From: Streptomyces sp. 130
GTDB taxonomy: Bacteria > Actinomycetota > Actinomycetes > Streptomycetales > Streptomycetaceae
Assembly: GCF_007096885.1 (NCBI RefSeq)
Contig: NZ_VJNO01000019.1
Span: 60,789 to 124,788, forward strand
Direction: 5' to 3'
DNA length: 64,000 nucleotides
Part shown: piece by piece, positions 1 through 7,985 of the stretch
Position numbering within the stretch: position 1 is the stretch's first letter
Layout of the letters: every line of letters begins with the position of its first letter
Position numbers and translations under genes: made by a program
Notes under the pieces: model-generated
Told to the model about the DNA's origin: nothing
What the model saw: only the letters and a program-made list of their open reading frames with translations
Database searches by the model: none

Positions 1-249
1 GTCGCCGGGTGCCAGCGAGGTGACGGCGGCGCCGACCTCCGCGACCACGCCGGTGATCTCGTGGCCGGGGACGAGGGGGAAGAGGGTGCCGCCCCAGTCG
101 TCGTGGCCGAAGTGCAGGTCGGTGTGGCAGATGCCGCAGTACCGGATGTCGATGCGGATGTCGTCGTCACGCGGGACGCGCCGTTCGATGGCCGTCACGG
201 TGAAGGGGGCGCCCTTGGCGGGCAGGGTCAGGGCGAGACTGCTGGGCAT
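1..249 (-). CDS. Zinc-dependent alcohol dehydrogenase, N-terminal part (cut by window edge)
   Basis: The first 83 residues of a medium-chain zinc alcohol dehydrogenase of the YahK/cinnamyl-alcohol-dehydrogenase type, which interconverts an aldehyde and an alcohol with NAD(P). The catalytic-zinc motif CGICHTD has Cys at about residue 41, and PGHE follows at about 61-64, as in the family. The ATG at 249 has an AAGGGA ribosome-binding site close upstream. The rest of the gene lies left of the window. It is separated from the MFS gene by about 200 bp that contain the 361-397 palindrome, so it probably starts its own transcript. In context it may reduce the aldehyde made by the LuxC-like reductase upstream; that link is inference. 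Confidence 0.85.
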   Translation of the reverse strand, partial: MPSSLALTLPAKGAPFTVTAIERRVPRDDDIRIDIRYCGICHTDLHFGHDDWGGTLFPLVPGHEITGVVAEVGAAVTSLAPGD

Positions 250-360
250 GACTGATTCCCTTGGACTGGGGGGCAGTTACGGGAAGCGCTCCGGGGCCGC
301 GATGCCGTCCGGGCACGGTTCGCAGCCTGCCCGGGCGGTGGGAGGCGGCGCCACGGTGGC

Positions 361-397
361 CCGGTGCAGCATGTTGTGCTGCACGTTGCTGCACCGG
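361..397. promoter_or_regulatory. Operator-like inverted repeat A upstream of the alcohol dehydrogenase
   Basis: Perfect 11-bp arms (CCGGTGCAGCA at 361-371, TGCTGCACCGG at 387-397) flank a 15-bp spacer that holds a further TGCTGCAC, giving two direct copies 10 bp apart. It lies 112-148 bp upstream of the dehydrogenase start and just past the MFS stop. The same element recurs at 12032-12068 upstream of the DAHP synthase, with 29 of the first 34 positions identical. A shared cluster regulator binding both is the simplest reading; the regulator gene is not in the window. Confidence 0.7.
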
Positions 398-449
398 TCC
401 GTCGCCGTCGTCGGGGCCCGACAGGCAGGAGGGCCTTCGCGGACAGGCC

Positions 450-1847
450 CTAGCCGTCCGCCTCGCCCGTCCGCCGGGGCAGTACGGCGATGGCCAGCAC
501 GGCGTTGGCCACCAGCAGAGCAGCCGCGAGGAGGAGGCTCTCGCGCATGCCCGGTACGAAGTCCTCCGCCAGGAGGGCGCCGAAGACGGCGATGCTGAGG
601 GCACCGCCCGCCTGGCGGCTGGTGTTGAGCAGGGCCGCCGCCGTGCCGGCCCGTTCCGCGGCGACGCTGTCGAGCATCAGCGATGTCAGCGCCGGCATGG
701 CGAGGGAGCCGCCGATGCCCAGCGGGATCATCGGCAGGGCGATCAGCCAGCCGGGCGTGTCCGGGCCCACGGCGGCCAGTCCGCAGCACCCGGCGGTGCC
801 GACCAGCAGACCCGCGACGACCACCGCGCGCGGTCCGTACCGCGCGACGGCCTTCGGGGACAGGTAGTTGAAGTTGGCGGTGATCAGCGCCATCGGCACG
901 AACATCAGGCCGGCCGAGAACGCGGACTGCCCCCGCTGGTCCTGGAAGAACAGGCTCAGTACGAACACCCCGCCGTAGAAGGCCGCGTTGCAGGCGAAGC
1001 CCGCGACGACCGGTACGGTGACGCACCGCTCCCCGAACAGCCGCAGCGGCAGCATCGGGGCTTTGCTCCGCGCCTCGACGGCCACGAATCCGGCCGCGGC
1101 GAACACCGCGGCGCCCGCCGCGGCCGACACCGTGCCGGTGAAGCCGTGGTGGCCGCCCTCGATCACCGCGAACGTCAGCGCGGCCAGCGCCAGCACGGCC
1201 AGCATCTGGCCAGGCCAGTCGAAGACCGCCGGGCGGCGCGGCGAGTGCGGCGCCCGCAGCAGCGTCAGGAAGCCCGCGAGCCCGGCCGGCACATTGAGGA
1301 AGAACACCGCCCGCCAGGTCCACTCCGTGGTGAGCAGCCCGCCCAGCACGGGCCCCGCGGCGATGGCGACGGCACCGCCCACCGTCCACAGGGCGATGCC
1401 GCGCGCCCGTGCCCGCGGGTCGGGAAAGGCGTGCCGGATCAGCGCCAGCGAGGCGGGCACCATCGCCGCCGCCGCGCTGCCCTGCACCACCCGCGCGGCC
1501 GTCAGCGCCCCCAGTGAAGGCGCCACCCCGCAGGCCAGGGAGGCGGCGGTGAACACGGCCAGGCCCCAGCCGAAGGCGCGGCGCGCGCCCACCGCGTCGG
1601 AGAGCGCCCCGGCGGACAGCATCAGCGCCGCGAACATCAGGGTGTAGCTGTCGGCCACCCACTGGAGGCCGGACAGCGAGCCGCCGAGGTCGTCGCCGAC
1701 CGCGGGCAGCGCGACGTTCACCCCGGAGACGTCGAGCGTGATCACGAAGAAACCGAGGACGGCGGCGACCAGCGCCGCGGTGGCCGAGCCGGCCGGCTCC
1801 GTCCTCGTCGTCCGCTCGGTGCCCGTCCCGAATCGTGTAGTGCTCAT
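450..1847 (-). CDS. MFS drug:H+ antiporter of the DHA2 (EmrB/QacA) type
   Basis: A 465-residue integral membrane exporter of the DHA2 branch, which usually has 14 membrane segments and expels small molecules in exchange for protons. Hydrophobic segments run the whole length, with a family-typical LDVSGVNVALPAV stretch in the first helix. The ATG at 1847 is preferred over a GTG at 1853 because GAGGAG at 1856-1861 is 8 nt from the ATG and only 2 nt from the GTG. It is the last gene of the long minus-strand series and probably exports or gives resistance to the cluster product. A 16-bp palindrome lies just upstream. Confidence 0.88.
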   Translation of the reverse strand: MSTTRFGTGTERTTRTEPAGSATAALVAAVLGFFVITLDVSGVNVALPAVGDDLGGSLSGLQWVADSYTLMFAALMLSAGALSDAVGARRAFGWGLAVFTAASLACGVAPSLGALTAARVVQGSAAAAMVPASLALIRHAFPDPRARARGIALWTVGGAVAIAAGPVLGGLLTTEWTWRAVFFLNVPAGLAGFLTLLRAPHSPRRPAVFDWPGQMLAVLALAALTFAVIEGGHHGFTGTVSAAAGAAVFAAAGFVAVEARSKAPMLPLRLFGERCVTVPVVAGFACNAAFYGGVFVLSLFFQDQRGQSAFSAGLMFVPMALITANFNYLSPKAVARYGPRAVVVAGLLVGTAGCCGLAAVGPDTPGWLIALPMIPLGIGGSLAMPALTSLMLDSVAAERAGTAAALLNTSRQAGGALSIAVFGALLAEDFVPGMRESLLLAAALLVANAVLAIAVLPRRTGEADG

Positions 1848-1867
1848 CGGCACCGCTCCTCACCGCG

Positions 1868-1883
1868 CCGTCCCGTGGGACGG
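1868..1883. promoter_or_regulatory. Palindrome upstream of the MFS exporter
   Basis: CCGTCCC-GT-GGGACGG, 7-bp arms with a 2-bp centre, 20 bp upstream of the exporter start and 36 bp after the preceding stop. The tiny loop and lack of a T-run make a terminator unlikely. A repressor site for the exporter is possible, but no matching regulator is visible. Confidence 0.35.
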
Positions 1884-1919
1884 GCTGTCGTCACAACTGT
1901 TCCGCACGGACGCGGAAGG

Positions 1920-2396
1920 TCACCGGTCCAGCTCGATGTGGTAGGTCTCCCGCGGGGTCTGGATGTCGTTGCACGTCAGCTCCCCGGAGGCCCCGCGGTA
2001 GGCACCGGTCCCGCCGGTGACGGCCATCCGTACCGTGTCCGTGCCCTTGGTCCACAGGGACTGCGCGGTGATCTGCCCCTCCGGCAGCAGCACCGACAGC
2101 ACACAGCTGGTGGTGATCCGCTCGCCTTCCACCCGGGTCACCTGGCAGGAGCTGCCGTCCTCGCCGACCCGGCGGCCGTCGCGGTAGAGCGTGTCCGCGT
2201 AGACGAACTCGTCACCGACGCTGAGCCCGGGGGCGCCGACGTCCGTCTGGTTGACGCCGTCGTTGCCTATGGCCAGGTCGATGACGGTCGGTGAGGGCGT
2301 GGCCCGCGCCGTGGTGGCCGGTAAGGCGGCCAGGGCCAGGGTCAGCGCGCCGGCGCCGAGGGCGGCGGCGAACAGGGCTGCGTTCTTGTGCGACAT
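1920..2396 (-). CDS. Secreted allene-oxide-cyclase-like beta-barrel protein
   Basis: A 158-residue protein with a Sec signal peptide (hydrophobic core about residues 7-25, Ala-rich cleavage region about 27-32). The mature part resembles the allene-oxide-cyclase/dirigent-like barrel family: VGDEFVYADTLY, an SCQVTRV strand, VTGGTGAYRGASGEL and a C-terminal YHIELDR strand. The glycine-rich GGTGAYRGA turn is the most diagnostic piece. A clear AGGAGG lies before the ATG. Family members are cyclases or stereo-directing barrels in plants; bacterial secreted ones are mostly uncharacterised. Its place inside the cluster suggests a late extracytoplasmic step, but a general secreted protein is also possible. 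Confidence 0.75.
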   Translation of the reverse strand: MSHKNAALFAAALGAGALTLALAALPATTARATPSPTVIDLAIGNDGVNQTDVGAPGLSVGDEFVYADTLYRDGRRVGEDGSSCQVTRVEGERITTSCVLSVLLPEGQITAQSLWTKGTDTVRMAVTGGTGAYRGASGELTCNDIQTPRETYHIELDR

Positions 2397-2458
2397 GGGG
2401 ATCTCCTCCTACGTGTCCGGGGCCGGGGCGCCGCAAGGGGCTGTCCGGCGGAAAGGCC

Positions 2459-3511
2459 CTAGTAGACGCCCTCGATGAGCTTGCGGCCGTCCGCCTCGGC
2501 CACCGGGTGGATGTCCTTCAGGGAGTCCCCGACGCCTCCGGGGCCGGGGACGCGGGTGGCCAGGTCGCGTTCCAGGCTGTTGGGGACGAGCCCGTACCGG
2601 GTGAGGTGGTTCATCACCACGGCCCCCTCCGCCCCGTAGGGGACCGGCTCGCCCGTGGCGGGGTCGACCACCCGGTAGAGCACGTAGGGGGCGTAGGAGT
2701 CGAAGACCACCTCCCCCGTGCCCTCGGGGCCGGGCCGCTGCACGGTGCCGGAGAGCACGGAGGTGCTGCCGTACGACCCCCGGAACCGGGCCTTCGGGTA
2801 CAGCTCGGTGGCGAGGTAGTCGAGGGTGTCGGGGTCCATGTGCGCCCCGGTCCAGATGATCAGGCGCACCTTCTCCTGGATCAGGGCGCGCACCGCGGGG
2901 CGTTCGGACATCCGGGTCAGCAGCGGGGGCGTGGTGATCAGGAAGGCGATGTCCTGGGAACGCAGGACCAGTTCGGCCTGGTCGACGAGGTGGTCGACGT
3001 AGGCGGCGGCGCCGGCGGTGTCGCCCTCGGCCAACAGCCGTTTCACCCAGCGCGGGTCCAGGTCGACGGCGAAGCGGATGCCGTTCCTGGCCCGCGCGAT
3101 CCGCCGGGAGTACTCGCCGAGCATGTGCGGGCCGCTGGGCGCCACGGCCAGCGCGTGCCCCGTGCCGTCGTCGGGGTAGTGGCGGTTCTCCCAGTCCATG
3201 TACTGCTCGAACCAGCTCTCGAACATCACGAAGCGTTTGGGCGCCCCGGTGGTGCCGCCGCTCTCGTACACGGCGCACACCTCCTCCGTGGCGTCCAGGC
3301 CCCGGGGGACGAGGTCCTCGACCGGCACGTCCCGGAGTTCGTCGATCAGGTTGGGGAACCTCAGGAGGTCGTCGACGCCCCTTACGTCCTCCAGCGGGTC
3401 GAAGCCGAGCCGGCCGCGGCGCTCCACCCAGTAGCGGGAGCCCGTCGCCGGATCGAAGTGCCAGCGCATCATCGCCCTGACGTGCGCGTCGGCTTGTTCC
3501 TGGGGGTTCAT
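2459..3511 (-). CDS. EhpF-like adenylate-forming enzyme (PaaK/LuxE superfamily)
   Basis: A 350-residue member of the phenylacetate-CoA-ligase-like branch of adenylating enzymes. The ATP-loop motif YESGGTTGAPKR is at about residues 83-94 and an RGSYGSTS segment supplies the second nucleotide-binding loop. Its closest described relatives, by recognition, are EhpF-type proteins of phenazine tailoring, which activate an aromatic carboxylate for reduction by a partner aldehyde dehydrogenase. It is shorter than PaaK (about 430) and lacks most of the C-terminal lid domain. No strong ribosome-binding site is seen before the ATG. It is one of three adenylating enzymes here, so substrate and partner cannot be assigned. 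Confidence 0.78.
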   Translation of the reverse strand: MNPQEQADAHVRAMMRWHFDPATGSRYWVERRGRLGFDPLEDVRGVDDLLRFPNLIDELRDVPVEDLVPRGLDATEEVCAVYESGGTTGAPKRFVMFESWFEQYMDWENRHYPDDGTGHALAVAPSGPHMLGEYSRRIARARNGIRFAVDLDPRWVKRLLAEGDTAGAAAYVDHLVDQAELVLRSQDIAFLITTPPLLTRMSERPAVRALIQEKVRLIIWTGAHMDPDTLDYLATELYPKARFRGSYGSTSVLSGTVQRPGPEGTGEVVFDSYAPYVLYRVVDPATGEPVPYGAEGAVVMNHLTRYGLVPNSLERDLATRVPGPGGVGDSLKDIHPVAEADGRKLIEGVY

Positions 3512-3593
3512 GGCGGATCACCGCGCTTTCTCGGTCGTTCCGGCGTGCCGGGGCACGCCGTGGACGGATGGCGGCCGGTTCGCCGCACGGCGG

Positions 3594-4370
3594 TCAGACG
3601 CCGTGCAGCGAACCGCCGTTGATCTGGAGGATCTGGGAGGTGATGTAGGCGCCGGGCGGCGAACACAGGTAGTGGCCGAGTTCCGCGACGTCCACCGGGT
3701 CGCCCGCGCGCCCCAGCACGGTCTGGCCGATCAGCGTCTTCTCCCGGGCGGCGGGCAGCGCGCCGCCGAACAGGTCGGTCCCGGCGACGTAGCCGGGCGC
3801 GATGGCGTTGACGCTGATCCGGCGCGGCCCGAGCCGGGTGGCGAGCAGGTGGACGTAGGAGTGCAGGGCGGCCTTCGCGGCGCCGTAGCCGCCCGAGCCG
3901 CCGGAGCCCCGGTAGGCGGCGATGGAGCTGTACAGCACGATGCCGCCGCCGTCCGTCATCGACGGGACCAGTGCCTCCACGGCGACGACGGCGGTCACGA
4001 CGTTGGCGCGGTAGGCGCCCTCCCACTCGGTCAGGACGGCGGCCACGTCGCCCGCGTCCGGGTCGGCGGGCGGCGGCACGGCACCGGCGCAGCACAGCAG
4101 GGCGCCGACCGGCAGCCCGGTCGCCCCGGCCCGGTCCCGGAGGGTCTTGGCCGCGTCGGCGTCGGAGAGGTCGAGCGGGAGCGTCTCCACGTCGGCTCCG
4201 GGAACGCTCTCCTCGATCTCCCGTGCCGCCCGGACGAGCCGTTGCTCGTGCCGGGCGACCATGAGCACCTTGTCACGGGTGCCGGACGCGCCGTCGTGCC
4301 GCGCGGGTGTGGCGAAGCGCTTCGCCGTGGCCTTGCCGATGCCGGCGCTCGCGCCGGTCACCACGATCAA
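3594..4370 (-). CDS. Short-chain dehydrogenase/reductase
   Basis: A classical 258-residue SDR that should oxidise or reduce a carbonyl/hydroxyl with NAD(P). The cofactor loop TGASAGIG is at about residues 5-12, a CCAGA segment replaces the usual NNAG, the catalytic Ser is in LYSSIAA, and YGAAKAA carries the catalytic Tyr and Lys. The start is uncertain: TTG at 4370 begins LIVVTG, and GTG at 4364 is an alternative; neither has a strong ribosome-binding site. It sits between the EhpF-like enzyme and the compact AMP-ligase. The NNAG-to-CCAGA change is unusual. Confidence 0.85.
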   Translation of the reverse strand: MIVVTGASAGIGKATAKRFATPARHDGASGTRDKVLMVARHEQRLVRAAREIEESVPGADVETLPLDLSDADAAKTLRDRAGATGLPVGALLCCAGAVPPPADPDAGDVAAVLTEWEGAYRANVVTAVVAVEALVPSMTDGGGIVLYSSIAAYRGSGGSGGYGAAKAALHSYVHLLATRLGPRRISVNAIAPGYVAGTDLFGGALPAAREKTLIGQTVLGRAGDPVDVAELGHYLCSPPGAYITSQILQINGGSLHGV

Positions 4371-4452
4371 CCTGGACAGAACCGATCCCTCCCAAGGGTT
4401 CGAAGATGCGACTGGATTCCGATAGCGACTGGGTTCCGTGGGCCCCTCGGCG

Positions 4453-5517
4453 TCACGGGGACGCGGCCGCGAGCAGGGCCGCCCGGTCCGGTTTCCCGGC
4501 GGCGGTCCTCGGTACCGCCGGGACCTCCACGATCCGGGACGGGCGGGGAAAGTCCCGTAGGGCGTCCTGGATGTCCGCCGTGTTCACCCCGGCGGCGCGG
4601 CGGGCCCAGAACACCACGTACCCCTCGCCGCCGAGCGGGTCGCCGGTCCGGGGCAGGGCCACGCACTCCGCCCCGGGCAGCAGCGCGGCCAACCGCTCGC
4701 CGACCCGGGCCAGGTGGACCTTGACGCCGTTCACCTTGACCAGCGAGCTGCTCCGGCCGACGAGCCGGAACGTGCCGGGAGCGGTGAACTCCACCAGGTC
4801 ACCGGTGGCCCAGTGGGCGGGCGGCCGGGGGGCGCCGTCGGGGCGGGCCAGCCGGGGTCCGGCGACCACGAGTTCCGCCGCCCGCCCGGCCGGTGCCGCG
4901 CCGTCCCCGGCCAGGGTGACGTCGGGGAGCAGCCGCCAGGGGGCCGCCGCCTCGCCCTCCGGGGCCACCGGCCGGTGGGCGATGCCGCCGGTCTCGGTGG
5001 AGCCCAGCAGTTCGTGGGCGCGCAGCAGCGGCGCGGCCCGGCGGACCAGCCGGTGGGCGGCGGGCGGCGGGGCCGCCGCGCTGTGCAGGGCGACGACCGA
5101 GCCGGCCCGCTGCCAGCTGCTCAGGTGGCGTCGCAGCAGCTCCCAGGTCATCGGCAGGCAGACGACCAGGACGCGGGCGTCCGCCGGGACGGGCGGGGGG
5201 CGCAGCGGCTGCCGCCACGCCTGGTGGACGGGGATGTCCGCCGTGCGGGGCAGCCACTGTCCGAACAGCGCGCCGAACAGGTGGCGCGGCGGGGCGTAGT
5301 TGACGACGTGGTCGACGGGGCCGAGCACATGGGTGCCGATCAGCTCGACCTCGCGCACCATCTGCTCGGGCCGCCGCCACCAGCGGCGGGCGGCTCCGGT
5401 ACTCCCGGACGTCTCGAACGGCAGGTCGCCGCCGGGGTGGCCGGGAGCCGCGCGGTCCGGGCGTACGGTCGTGCCGCCGGGGCCGCCGGGGGCCGGGGGG
5501 TACGGGCGTGCGGTCAT
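4453..5517 (-). CDS. Compact AMP-dependent acyl ligase, probably loading the adjacent ACP
   Basis: A 354-residue adenylation enzyme that begins almost directly at the ATP loop (FETSGSTG near residue 35), so about 150-200 residues of the usual N-terminal domain are missing. Later motifs are intact: LGSTETGG, ATGDLVEF, RLVGRSSSLVKVNG, and the C-terminal catalytic lysine in PRTAAGKPDR. Its ATG overlaps the ACP stop by 4 bp (ATGA). That coupling suggests it charges the ACP, as small stand-alone ligases do in aryl-polyene-type systems. The substrate is not predictable by eye. Confidence 0.82.
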   Translation of the reverse strand: MTARPYPPAPGGPGGTTVRPDRAAPGHPGGDLPFETSGSTGAARRWWRRPEQMVREVELIGTHVLGPVDHVVNYAPPRHLFGALFGQWLPRTADIPVHQAWRQPLRPPPVPADARVLVVCLPMTWELLRRHLSSWQRAGSVVALHSAAAPPPAAHRLVRRAAPLLRAHELLGSTETGGIAHRPVAPEGEAAAPWRLLPDVTLAGDGAAPAGRAAELVVAGPRLARPDGAPRPPAHWATGDLVEFTAPGTFRLVGRSSSLVKVNGVKVHLARVGERLAALLPGAECVALPRTGDPLGGEGYVVFWARRAAGVNTADIQDALRDFPRPSRIVEVPAVPRTAAGKPDRAALLAAASP

Positions 5518-5789
5518 GCCGCCTGGTCCTCGACGCGTTCGCGCACGTACTCCGTGGTCCGGTCGAGGGTGCTGAACTGGTAGCGCACGTCGTCGCCCAC
5601 GAAGTCCACCTCGATGCCGAACGCGGCCTCCACGGCGGTGACGTACTCCAGGGCGGCCAGGCTGTCGAAGCCCGGCAGCGCGTCGGCCAGGTCGGCGTCC
5701 CCGGGCAGGGCGCGGGCGGCCCCGCCGAACCGCTGCTCCAGGACGGCGACCAGGCGGGCGTTGATGACGGTCGGTTCAAGGGTCTGCAT
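5514..5789 (-). CDS. Acyl carrier protein
   Basis: A 91-residue free-standing carrier protein. The phosphopantetheine site is GFDSLAALE with Ser at residue 43, followed by the usual acidic helix (VEAAFGIEVDF). It overlaps the AMP-ligase downstream by ATGA and starts 1 bp after the tautomerase-like gene's stop, so the three genes are very likely co-translated. With one ACP and no ketosynthase in view, it probably holds a single acyl unit for modification or reduction, not chain extension. No phosphopantetheinyl transferase is present in the window. Confidence 0.93.
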   Translation of the reverse strand: MQTLEPTVINARLVAVLEQRFGGAARALPGDADLADALPGFDSLAALEYVTAVEAAFGIEVDFVGDDVRYQFSTLDRTTEYVRERVEDQAA

Positions 5790-5790
5790 G

Positions 5791-6222
5791 TCACTGGCCT
5801 TTCTGAGGGCCTCGGCCGGCCGGTACGGCGTCGGCGCTGGTCATCGATCCCGCCTCCAGGTAGTACATCCGGCCGGGTTCGGTGGGCTCGAAGCGGACGG
5901 TGAGGTGCGCGTCGTCCCGGTCCAGGCCGAGGGCCTGCCGCACCTCGTCGGCGAGGGCGGCCCGGTAGGCGCGGTCGCGGTCGGGGTGGACGCGGCACAC
6001 GACCGACGCCCAGCGCGGCCGGGAGCGGTCGTCCGTGCCGTCCTGCCAGGTGGTCGGGGGTACGCCGCCGGCGAAGTACGCCATGGGCTCGGCGGCGCGG
6101 AAGGAGACCACCACGTGTGCGGTCGCGGAGCCCCGGGCGGTCAGCCACCGGGTCAGGCGCAGCGCCGTCCGCAGCCGGGCGGAGGGGGTCAGCGGGTCGC
6201 TGGTCACTTCGACTGTCGGCAT
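5791..6222 (-). CDS. MIF/tautomerase-superfamily-like protein
   Basis: A 143-residue protein whose second residue is proline (MPTVEV), which after Met removal would be the N-terminal catalytic base of the tautomerase/MIF superfamily. The pattern also fits: a beta-alpha-beta unit, then AEPMAYFAGG at about residues 44-53, which resembles the DQLMAFGGS segment of MIF, then a second beta-alpha-beta ending DDAHLTVRFEP. It has a C-terminal tail of about 30 residues beyond MIF length. The ATG at 6222 was chosen because the Pro-2 start gives full-length homology; the frame is open further upstream. It could catalyse a keto-enol isomerisation of a cluster intermediate. Confidence 0.65.
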   Translation of the reverse strand: MPTVEVTSDPLTPSARLRTALRLTRWLTARGSATAHVVVSFRAAEPMAYFAGGVPPTTWQDGTDDRSRPRWASVVCRVHPDRDRAYRAALADEVRQALGLDRDDAHLTVRFEPTEPGRMYYLEAGSMTSADAVPAGRGPQKGQ

Positions 6223-6236
6223 GAGCGGGCCGCCTC

Positions 6237-7985
6237 TCAGGACAGGGCCAGCGGCGGCAGGGCACACCGCTCGGACGACAGCCGCAGTTCCAGGCGGTGT
6301 CCGAGGCAGTCGGCGAGCGGGCCGCCGCTCGTGGCCATCAGGGGGGTCCAGGCGAACCGGCCGTCCGCCGTGCGCACGCTGTCCAGGAAGCGGGCCAGGT
6401 GCCCGGCCTCCCAGGCGATCTCGAACGCGTCCGCCGTCAGCGTGGCCTCGTAGGTGCTCAGCAGGTCCGGGACGCGGTGGTTGTCGTTTCCGTACCCGCC
6501 GCCGCGCACCCGGTGCCGGGCCAGGGCCTCCTCGACGGCGGCGCGGTCCGCCCCGGCGGTGAGCCGCAGGGCCCGCAGCGCCTGGAGGGTGGCGCGCAGC
6601 GTGGGCGTGCCGCCGGGCACGTTGGCGTACTGGCCCGGGGCCCGCTCGCAGCTCGACAGGTACCCCGCGATGCCGCGCCGGGCGGCGGCGTCGGTGCTCC
6701 CGGTGGCGGCGAGGATCTCGGCGGCGGCGCAGGTCGACACGGTGTCGGAGGCGCGGCCCTCCCAGTAGCCGAAGCCGCCGTCGGGGTTCTGGATGGCGCC
6801 GGTGAGCCAGCGGGCGATCCCGGTGCGGGCGGCGGCGTCGTCGGCGAAGGCCCCCGCCGCCAGGGCCCAGAGGGTGCAGCGCACCTCGCTGCCCCGGCCG
6901 GGCATGTACATCACGCCGTGCTCGTTGGGCAGCACGCAGCCCTCCGTCCAGCGCAGGGCGGTCCGTGCCGCGTCGTCCGCGAGCCGCCCGGAGAGCAGGT
7001 GGGCGGAGGTGGTGAGCACGTCGGAGGCCAGCTCGGGGGCGCGGTAGGTGAAGCCGCCCTGCTCCGTCCGGAACGACAGCACCGCGGCGACCACGCGGTC
7101 GGCGAGGCCCGCCGGATCGGCGCCGAGTTCCCGCAGCGCGCCCACGCCGCAGAACGCGGCCCACACGTCGGGGACGGGGTAGCCGGGCCAGCGGGTGAAG
7201 GAGCCGCCGGGCCGCAGCCGGTCCGTGATCCAGGCGACGCACCCGGCCGGGTCCCGGGGGCTCTCCCCCAGCCGGGCCAGGGCGCTGACGGCCCGGAAGG
7301 TCGCCCACAGGCACTCCGTGGCGTCCCCGTCCTGGAAGGTGAAGCCGCCGCCCGCGCCCTGCCGGTCCCGCAGCCACCGCACGAGCCGGTCGCGGTCCCA
7401 GGGCAGCGGGCCCCGGCCGCCGGTGGCGGTGTGCCAGGCGGTCACGGCGTAGTAGCAGGCCCGGGCGTCGGAGGTGCCGTCCTTGGCGTGGGCGGGGCTC
7501 CACGCCAGTCCCCCGTCCGCGGCCTGGAGCGCTCCGAGCCAGTCGGTCAGTTCCGCGGGCGGGCGTTCGCCGTGGATCTCGACGAGGACGCGGACGGCGT
7601 AGTAGGTGGCCCACACGTCCGGCGTCTGACCGGGCGTCATGGCGTAGCCGCCGTCCGGGTGGGCGGTCGAGCGCACCCAGTCGCCGCTGGAGGCGCGGGC
7701 GGTGCCGCGGGCCTCGGCGGGCAGGTCGGCCAGGGCCTGGGTGCAGTAGTAGGTGGCCCAGGCGTCGGAGTTCATGCCGGCCGACCAGGCGTAGCCGCCG
7801 TCGGCGTTCTGCCGGGAGGCGAGGAAGGCTGCCACCTCGCCGGGGCGGGGCAGGTCGGCGGTGCGGCCGAGCCAGGACAGGGTGCGCACCGCCGCGTAGG
7901 TGCACCACAGGTCGGACTCGCCGGACACGACCCCGGACGACCCGCGCAGCACCTCGTAGGTCCGGTGGGAGGTTCGGGAGGTCAT
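6237..7985 (-). CDS. Alpha/alpha-toroid repeat protein (prenyltransferase-beta / squalene-cyclase-like)
   Basis: A 582-residue protein made of about ten repeats of a glycine-rich turn plus a D-x-W/C helix, such as QNADGGYAWS...SDAWATYY, HPDGGYAMT...PDVWATYY, QNPDGGFGYW...SDTVSTC. This is the fold of protein-prenyltransferase beta subunits and squalene/terpene cyclases. The DxDD motif of class II terpene cyclases was not found, nor the zinc triad in its normal spacing, so neither activity can be claimed. Its ATG overlaps the stop of the LuxE/PaaK-like ligase (ATGA), which ties it to the pathway. No signal peptide or membrane segment is visible. Confidence 0.75.
   Translation of the reverse strand: MTSRTSHRTYEVLRGSSGVVSGESDLWCTYAAVRTLSWLGRTADLPRPGEVAAFLASRQNADGGYAWSAGMNSDAWATYYCTQALADLPAEARGTARASSGDWVRSTAHPDGGYAMTPGQTPDVWATYYAVRVLVEIHGERPPAELTDWLGALQAADGGLAWSPAHAKDGTSDARACYYAVTAWHTATGGRGPLPWDRDRLVRWLRDRQGAGGGFTFQDGDATECLWATFRAVSALARLGESPRDPAGCVAWITDRLRPGGSFTRWPGYPVPDVWAAFCGVGALRELGADPAGLADRVVAAVLSFRTEQGGFTYRAPELASDVLTTSAHLLSGRLADDAARTALRWTEGCVLPNEHGVMYMPGRGSEVRCTLWALAAGAFADDAAARTGIARWLTGAIQNPDGGFGYWEGRASDTVSTCAAAEILAATGSTDAAARRGIAGYLSSCERAPGQYANVPGGTPTLRATLQALRALRLTAGADRAAVEEALARHRVRGGGYGNDNHRVPDLLSTYEATLTADAFEIAWEAGHLARFLDSVRTADGRFAWTPLMATSGGPLADCLGHRLELRLSSERCALPPLALS

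Noticed and set aside
277..1863. Long open frames overlapping the MFS gene on both strands
   Set aside because: Arg/Gly/Ala-rich products with poor third-position bias. The frame ending at 450 gives a clean DHA2 exporter.
6237..7985. Class II terpene (squalene-hopene-type) cyclase
   Set aside because: No DxDD motif was found; only the toroid repeat pattern is supported.
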